Part shown: piece after piece, positions 5,219-8,627 of the stretch
How the letters are laid out: each line of letters begins with the position of its first letter
Numbering within the stretch: position 1 is the first letter of the stretch
Source: JBAYVY01 sp041674345
GTDB lineage: Bacteria > Planctomycetota > Phycisphaerae > Phycisphaerales > Zrk34
Reading direction: 5' to 3'
Length of the DNA stretch: 8,627 nucleotides
Assembly (NCBI GenBank): GCA_041674345.1
Contig: JBAYVY010000143.1
Location: 1-8,627 of the forward strand
Made by a program: the position numbers and the translations under genes
Notes under the pieces: model-generated
Told to the model about the DNA's origin: nothing
What the model saw: only the letters and a program-made list of their open reading frames with translations
The model's database searches: none

Positions 5219-6469
5219 TCATTTCCCCGCGGCGACCGGCGTTTCTTCCGCCGGGGCGTTCGGGGCGGCGGGGTGCTTCACGCCGATCATCACCACCGTC
5301 AGGTCATCGACCTGGTGCAGCGAACCGGGCTGGGCGTCGATCACATCCTCCAGATGCGTCATCGCCTGTTTGACCGTGCCGGCGTTGAGCTGCGCGAATT
5401 CCTGTTTGAAGCGGGTCAGGTCGTGATGCGATTGGCCGTCGCTGAAGGCGGTCTCGAAACCGTCGGAATAAATCAACAGGCGGTCGTCGGGCTGGAGTTG
5501 ATAGCGGGCGGTGCTGAACGCCTCATCGCCGAACACGCCCAGCAGCGGGCCGTCGGATTCGATCAGATCGATCGCCTGTTCGCCTCGCAACAGCATCGGA
5601 TAGGGATGACCGGCCCGCGAAAGCTGCAATTCATGGGTGCGGCAATTCAGCAGCGCGTAACAGGCGGTGGCGAAGCGCACCGTGCCGGACGAGCGATTGA
5701 CCATTTCGTGATTGAGCCGGGCGAGCGCTTCATGCGGCGGCACGAGGCGGTAATGATTTTCGAGGACTTCCTTGGTGGGCAGGGCGCGTTTGACGAACAT
5801 GGTCATCAGCGCCGCCGGTACGCCGTGGCCCACGACATCGGCGACCCACAGGCCGATATGGTCTTCATCCAGCCGCTGCACGTCGTAGATGTCGCCGCTG
5901 ACGTAGGTGGCCGGGCGGAACATGACCTGAATGTCGATGTCGCCGACCTGGGGCACTTTGGTCGGAAGGAACTCGCGTTGCACTCTCGCCGCCAGTCGCA
6001 GTTCCTCGTCGAGTTTGTCCATTTGTCCGATGAGCCCGCCGTGCTGGCGTCGGGTGATGCTCACTTCCTGTTTGAGATGCGAGATCGTCTCCGCCTGGCT
6101 GAGCATCGTGTTGACGATCAGTTGCAGGCGATCGGTGTCGAGATGTTCGGGCACGACGATCGCGCCGCTCTGGAAGATCGCCCCGGCATCCATCGTTTCA
6201 TCGGTGCGCGTGATGAGCACCGGATACATGCCCAGCGACAACTGTTCGAGCACTTCGTAAAGTTCCGTCGTGTCGGCGCTATCGACGATCAGCCAGACGA
6301 TGCGTCCCTGCCATCGCAGACGGTCGGCCAGCAAATCCTCCGGCGAGGCGAACCGGATGACCGCCGGCCGTTCCCCGTGCCAGCCGCTCATGGCTCGCGT
6401 CGCCAACACGCGCCCTCGCGCGGTCGTGCCGGGCCAGCCGATCACCAATACATCGCATGAGCCGGGCAT
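5219..6469 (-). CDS. PP2C/SpoIIE-type serine phosphatase with receiver-like N-terminal domain
   Basis: A 416-residue regulator. Residues about 5-120 have the strand-helix rhythm of a response-regulator receiver. D63 in WLIVDSAD sits about where the phosphorylated Asp would be, but the acidic pair after the first strand and the conserved Lys after the last strand are missing. A helical linker (about 122-170) ends in RVQREFLP, a usual lead-in to this phosphatase class. The phosphatase domain then shows SGDIYD (D193), ADVVGHG (D211), SRAGHPYP (285-291), YSDGFET (D336) and DDLTVVMI (D388/D389), so the metal-binding Asp residues are intact. RsbU-like enzymes dephosphorylate anti-sigma antagonists; no such partner is encoded here. 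The start at 6469 has only weak purine-rich sequence before it. It lies 50 bases after the DUF192 gene on the same strand, so it may be the last gene of the gluQ operon. Confidence 0.92.
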   Translation of the reverse strand: MPGSCDVLVIGWPGTTARGRVLATRAMSGWHGERPAVIRFASPEDLLADRLRWQGRIVWLIVDSADTTELYEVLEQLSLGMYPVLITRTDETMDAGAIFQSGAIVVPEHLDTDRLQLIVNTMLSQAETISHLKQEVSITRRQHGGLIGQMDKLDEELRLAARVQREFLPTKVPQVGDIDIQVMFRPATYVSGDIYDVQRLDEDHIGLWVADVVGHGVPAALMTMFVKRALPTKEVLENHYRLVPPHEALARLNHEMVNRSSGTVRFATACYALLNCRTHELQLSRAGHPYPMLLRGEQAIDLIESDGPLLGVFGDEAFSTARYQLQPDDRLLIYSDGFETAFSDGQSHHDLTRFKQEFAQLNAGTVKQAMTHLEDVIDAQPGSLHQVDDLTVVMIGVKHPAAPNAPAEETPVAAGK

Positions 6470-6476
6470 GCACTCG

Positions 6477-6509
6477 CTTTCACTGAAAGACTGAATGATG
6501 AACCATCAT
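6477..6509 (-). repeat. two short inverted repeats before the phosphatase gene
   Basis: CTTTCA-C-TGAAAG (6477-6489) and ATGATG-AAC-CATCAT (6495-6509) fill most of the 50-base gap between the DUF192 gene and the phosphatase gene. The first lies over the expected ribosome-binding region of the phosphatase. They could be an operator, a weak terminator or chance; neither is followed by a T-run on the minus strand. Confidence 0.35.
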
Positions 6510-6519
6510 GTCCATCGAC

Positions 6520-6990
6520 TCAGCGGGCCAGCGGCTTGAGCGATTCGGTCGCAAGTCCCACCTTTTCACCGAGTTTTAACGCAAGTTTATCGGTCAAACC
6601 CCCTTGCACCTCGATGGCGAACTGGGCCGGGTATCCGCTGCCGTACTGCGGCAAATCGTCATCCCTGATCGCCGGGTCCGGCGCGGTCATCTTGCGAATC
6701 GACACGATCCGACCCGATGCGTCCAGAAAAATCACGTCGATGTCCGTCTTGCAGTTACTCATCCAGAACGACAGCACCCGCGGCTGGGGAAACACGAACA
6801 ACATCCCGCCATCGTCGGCGATGTGGTCGCGGTACATCAATCCGTCGCGACGGGCTTTGTCTGTCATCGCCAGTTCCAGGTGGAACGTCCGACCGCCCAG
6901 TGTCACCGTTTCGTGCGTGCGATCGCCGCAACCGGCCAGCGACGGCAGTATCACCAGCATCACGCATCGCATCATCCAACGCCTGTTCAT
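6520..6990 (-). CDS. DUF192 family lipoprotein
   Basis: A 156-residue DUF192 protein, a small beta-rich family often secreted or lipid-anchored and of unknown biochemical role. The signal peptide (MNRRWMMRCVMLVILPSLAG) ends at a good lipobox, SLAGC, with C21 as the lipid site. Family motifs are present: KARRDGLMYRD (45-55), GGMLFVFP (61-68), FWMSNCKTDIDVIFLD (75-90), GRIVSI, and YPAQFAIEVQGG (120-131). The ATG at 6990 is chosen over an in-frame upstream start at 7014 because AAAGGAG lies 7 bases before it and the signal peptide then begins correctly. Its start overlaps the gluQ stop as ATGA, which implies translational coupling. A functional link between gluQ and this protein is not evident; sharing a transcript may be the only relation. 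Confidence 0.95.
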   Translation of the reverse strand: MNRRWMMRCVMLVILPSLAGCGDRTHETVTLGGRTFHLELAMTDKARRDGLMYRDHIADDGGMLFVFPQPRVLSFWMSNCKTDIDVIFLDASGRIVSIRKMTAPDPAIRDDDLPQYGSGYPAQFAIEVQGGLTDKLALKLGEKVGLATESLKPLAR

Positions 6991-7979
6991 CGCGTCGCTC
7001 CTTTGCGCAGCCATTGATCGTCAGTCGCCGTGAAAATCACGGGTTCTCGCGGCAGCTTCGACAAGTCGAATCGTTCGCCGAACATCGCGGCACTCATGGG
7101 TCGTCTTTCCGCCATCGGCATCGACCACCCTGCCAGCAGGCCGAGGATGCGTTCGGGGGGTACGCCGAGTTGCCGGTAGTAACTCAGCCGCGTGTCGCCG
7201 TGCCGTTTGGCCAGACGCCTGCCGTCTTCGCCGATCACCAGCGGCAGGTGGCAATACGCCGGTGTCGGGCTGAGTTCCAACAACCGGTACAACAGCAGTT
7301 GTCGCGCTGTTGAACCGAGCAGATCATCGCCGCGCACGACTTGCGTCACACCGGCCGTCGCGTCGTCGATCACAACCGCCAACTGATACGCCGGCAAGCC
7401 CTGCTTCGTCGCCACGACAAAATCGCCGACGACCTGCTGCACATTCGTTTCGACGCGACCGTGAAAAATATCATCAAACATGATTCGCTCATCAGGCACG
7501 ATCACGCGCCACGCCCCCGGAAGTTTGAAATCGAAAAAATGCTCGTCTCTTCCCGCCTCTTTATCAGCCGCGTCTTCCGAGACGCGGTTTTCCACCGGTC
7601 GGCACGTGCCGGGGTATCGCAATTCATGCTCATCGCCGTGCGGGGCCGACTGCGCCGCGGCGATCTCACCTCGCGTGCAGCGACAGGGGTAAATCAACCC
7701 GCGTCCGGCCAGTTGTCGCAGCGCGGCCTGATAGCGCGGCAGTTCCGTCAACTGATACGTCGGGCCGCTGTCCCAGTCGATGCCCAGCCATCGCAGATCG
7801 TCGATGGCCTGTTGATCGGCGCCGCGCTTGACACGGGGGCTGTCCAGGTCGTCGATGCGCAGCGCGATCTTCCAGCCGCGCTGCCGCGCCATCGCCCAAT
7901 TGATGATGAACGATCGCGCATTGCCCAGATGCAACGCGCCGGTCGGCGAGGGAGCCAGTCGTGTGACGTTTTCGCTCAT
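6987..7979 (-). CDS. gluQ: glutamyl-Q tRNA(Asp) synthetase
   Basis: A class I synthetase-like enzyme that activates glutamate and attaches it to queuosine at position 34 of tRNA(Asp). The 330-residue length is close to the E. coli enzyme (308) and the C-terminal anticodon-binding domain of true GluRS is absent, as expected. Visible motifs are RLAPSPTGALHLGNARS (7-23, the HIGH-type signature as HLGN), RIDDLDSPR (41-49), a zinc site C99-x-C101 with Y122 and C126, RGDDLLGST (217-224), HLPLV (244-248) and RLAKRHGDTRLS (255-266) in place of a KMSKS loop. The ATG at 7979 is chosen because homology begins two codons later; a longer open frame to 8411 covers purN and is not supported. AAGG stands a few bases upstream as a weak Shine-Dalgarno. 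It is the first gene of a probable operon and is divergent from purN. Confidence 0.95.
   Translation of the reverse strand: MSENVTRLAPSPTGALHLGNARSFIINWAMARQRGWKIALRIDDLDSPRVKRGADQQAIDDLRWLGIDWDSGPTYQLTELPRYQAALRQLAGRGLIYPCRCTRGEIAAAQSAPHGDEHELRYPGTCRPVENRVSEDAADKEAGRDEHFFDFKLPGAWRVIVPDERIMFDDIFHGRVETNVQQVVGDFVVATKQGLPAYQLAVVIDDATAGVTQVVRGDDLLGSTARQLLLYRLLELSPTPAYCHLPLVIGEDGRRLAKRHGDTRLSYYRQLGVPPERILGLLAGWSMPMAERRPMSAAMFGERFDLSKLPREPVIFTATDDQWLRKGATR
6998..7004 (-). promoter_or_regulatory. Shine-Dalgarno of the DUF192 gene, inside gluQ
   Basis: On the minus strand this reads AAAGGAG, 7 bases before the ATG at 6990 and within the last codons of gluQ. It fixes the DUF192 start at the position where its ATG overlaps the gluQ stop. 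Confidence 0.75.
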
Positions 7980-7997
7980 CGGATGCGCCTTGCGTCC

Positions 7998-8077
7998 TGC
8001 GGCTTGCGGTTTGCGGGGCAAATCGTAACACAAGCCGCATCCCGTATCCCACACCCCGTAAACCGCAAACCGCAAAC
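7998..8077. repeat. heptad and inverted repeats between gluQ and purN
   Basis: Arm 7998-8006 (TGCGGCTTG) pairs perfectly with 8031-8039. Arm 8004-8018 pairs over 15 positions, one of them G-T, with 8054-8068. The two pairings share 8004-8006 and cannot form together. The right arm belongs to a run of three heptads, CGTAAAC CGCAAAC CGCAAAC (8057-8077); the left holds the related reversed units GCGGCTT and GCGGTTT (7999-8012). Lying between two divergent genes, it is not a terminator for either. It may be a dispersed intergenic repeat, an operator, or part of the gluQ leader. Confidence 0.6.
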
Positions 8078-8079
8078 AG

Positions 8080-8087
8080 AGTATATT
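8080..8087. promoter_or_regulatory. A/T-rich box, possible -10 for purN and/or gluQ
   Basis: Plus-strand TATATT (8082-8087) ends 7 bases before the purN ATG and could be the -10 of a leaderless purN transcript. On the other strand TATACT (8080-8085) matches a -10 at five of six positions and would place a roughly 95-base leader before gluQ. No convincing -35 is seen on either strand. Confidence 0.25.
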
Positions 8088-8094
8088 GGTTGAC

Positions 8095-8627
8095 ATGAGT
8101 GAGCCGAAACCGACATTGGGGCCGCTGCGGCTGGCCGTGCTGATCTCCGGCGGAGGCAGCACCATGACCAACATCGCCCGCCACATCGCCGAGGGCGAAC
8201 TCCATGCGGTCATCTCGCTGGTCGTCGCATCGAACGACACCGCCGCTTCGACCGGCATTGAACGCGCCAAACAACTCGGCCTGCCCGTCGAAATCGTCAT
8301 TCGTAAACAGTTCCCCGACACCGCATCATTTTCCGATCGCGTCTGGTCGCTGATCCGTGAAGCAAAAGCCGATCTGGTCGTGCTGGGCGGATTTCTCAGC
8401 TTGCTGAACATCCCCGATGATTACCGGCACAAGGTGATGAACATTCACCCCGCCCTGCTGCCGGACTTCGGCGGCAAAGGCATGTTCGGCCACCACGTTC
8501 ACGAAGCGGTCATCCAGTCCGGTGCGAAAGAGTCGGGTTGCACGGTCCACTTCGCCGACAACCAGTACGACCACGGCCCGGTCATCCTCCAACGCCGCTG
8601 CCCCGTCCTGCCGACCGACACCCCCGA
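8095..8627 (+). CDS. purN: phosphoribosylglycinamide formyltransferase, 3' end cut by the window
   Basis: PurN transfers a formyl group from 10-formyltetrahydrofolate to GAR in de novo purine synthesis. The first 177 residues are present and the frame is open at the window edge; the full family length is about 190-215. Motifs seen are LAVLISGGGSTMTNI (13-27, where E. coli-type enzymes have GSGSN), VVLGGFLSLL (95-104), NIHPALLPDFGGKG (116-129) with catalytic N116 and H118, and GCTVHFADNQYDHGPVI (148-164) with D159 as the third catalytic residue. DHGP instead of DGGP is a variant I recall from other lineages and does not remove a catalytic residue. The ATG at 8095 is chosen because the first strand follows at the usual distance; no Shine-Dalgarno precedes it. 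It is divergent from gluQ. Confidence 0.95.
   Translation, partial: MSEPKPTLGPLRLAVLISGGGSTMTNIARHIAEGELHAVISLVVASNDTAASTGIERAKQLGLPVEIVIRKQFPDTASFSDRVWSLIREAKADLVVLGGFLSLLNIPDDYRHKVMNIHPALLPDFGGKGMFGHHVHEAVIQSGAKESGCTVHFADNQYDHGPVILQRRCPVLPTDTP

Noticed and set aside
5192..6460. 422-residue open frame on the plus strand opposite the phosphatase gene
   Set aside because: The minus strand has all PP2C motifs in order; the plus frame is a shadow rich in His, Arg and Gln.
6987..8411. gluQ read as a 474-residue protein from a start at 8411
   Set aside because: The extra 144 residues cross the intergenic repeats and are antisense to purN; the family N-terminus begins at 7979.

Overview
The window is a gene-dense, high-GC bacterial chromosome segment (one 60-base block counted by hand inside a lipoprotein gene is 62% GC). 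It most likely comes from a planctomycete, perhaps of the Phycisphaerae. The main clue is PheT: it is about 680 residues long and lacks the usual N-terminal tRNA-binding OB domain, a short form I recall from planctomycetes. The PurN motif (DHGP instead of DGGP) and a PP2C-type phosphatase fused to a receiver-like domain fit but are not diagnostic. This assignment is inference from recalled families; no search was run. No rRNA, tRNA, CRISPR array, insertion sequence or recognisable rho-independent terminator was seen, and no stretch over 300 bases lacks a gene.

Left part (1-3880, + strand). pheT comes first, preceded by a possible last few codons of another gene. Three tightly packed envelope genes follow: two tandem paralogous lipoproteins of 226 and 220 residues, then a small membrane-anchored TPR protein. 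The lipoproteins start at GTG and TTG behind strong Shine-Dalgarno sequences, and the TPR gene overlaps the second lipoprotein gene by 11 bases. The two lipoproteins share an invariant His near residue 63 and an invariant Cys near residue 160. That His-before-Cys order is expected of a permuted papain-like (NlpC/P60, YiiX/YaeF-like) fold. I consider this the most interesting part of the window.

Middle part (3938-5133, + strand). This is accessory DNA. A PIN-domain (VapC-type) toxin gene is followed 7 bases later by a 72-residue protein that may be its antitoxin, in the reverse of the usual order. Next comes a 148-residue protein of unknown function that is clearly lower in GC (about 45% in two hand-counted blocks).

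Right part (5219-8627). On the minus strand lies a probable operon: gluQ (glutamyl-Q tRNA(Asp) synthetase), a DUF192 lipoprotein overlapping it as ATGA, and a PP2C/SpoIIE-type phosphatase. Divergent from gluQ, purN begins at 8095 and runs off the window. The roughly 115-base gap between gluQ and purN holds heptad repeats that can form two mutually exclusive hairpins, and an A/T-rich box that may serve as a -10 element. The pheT, gluQ and purN genes are housekeeping functions; the lipoprotein pair, the PIN pair and the lone 148-residue protein are the variable material between them.
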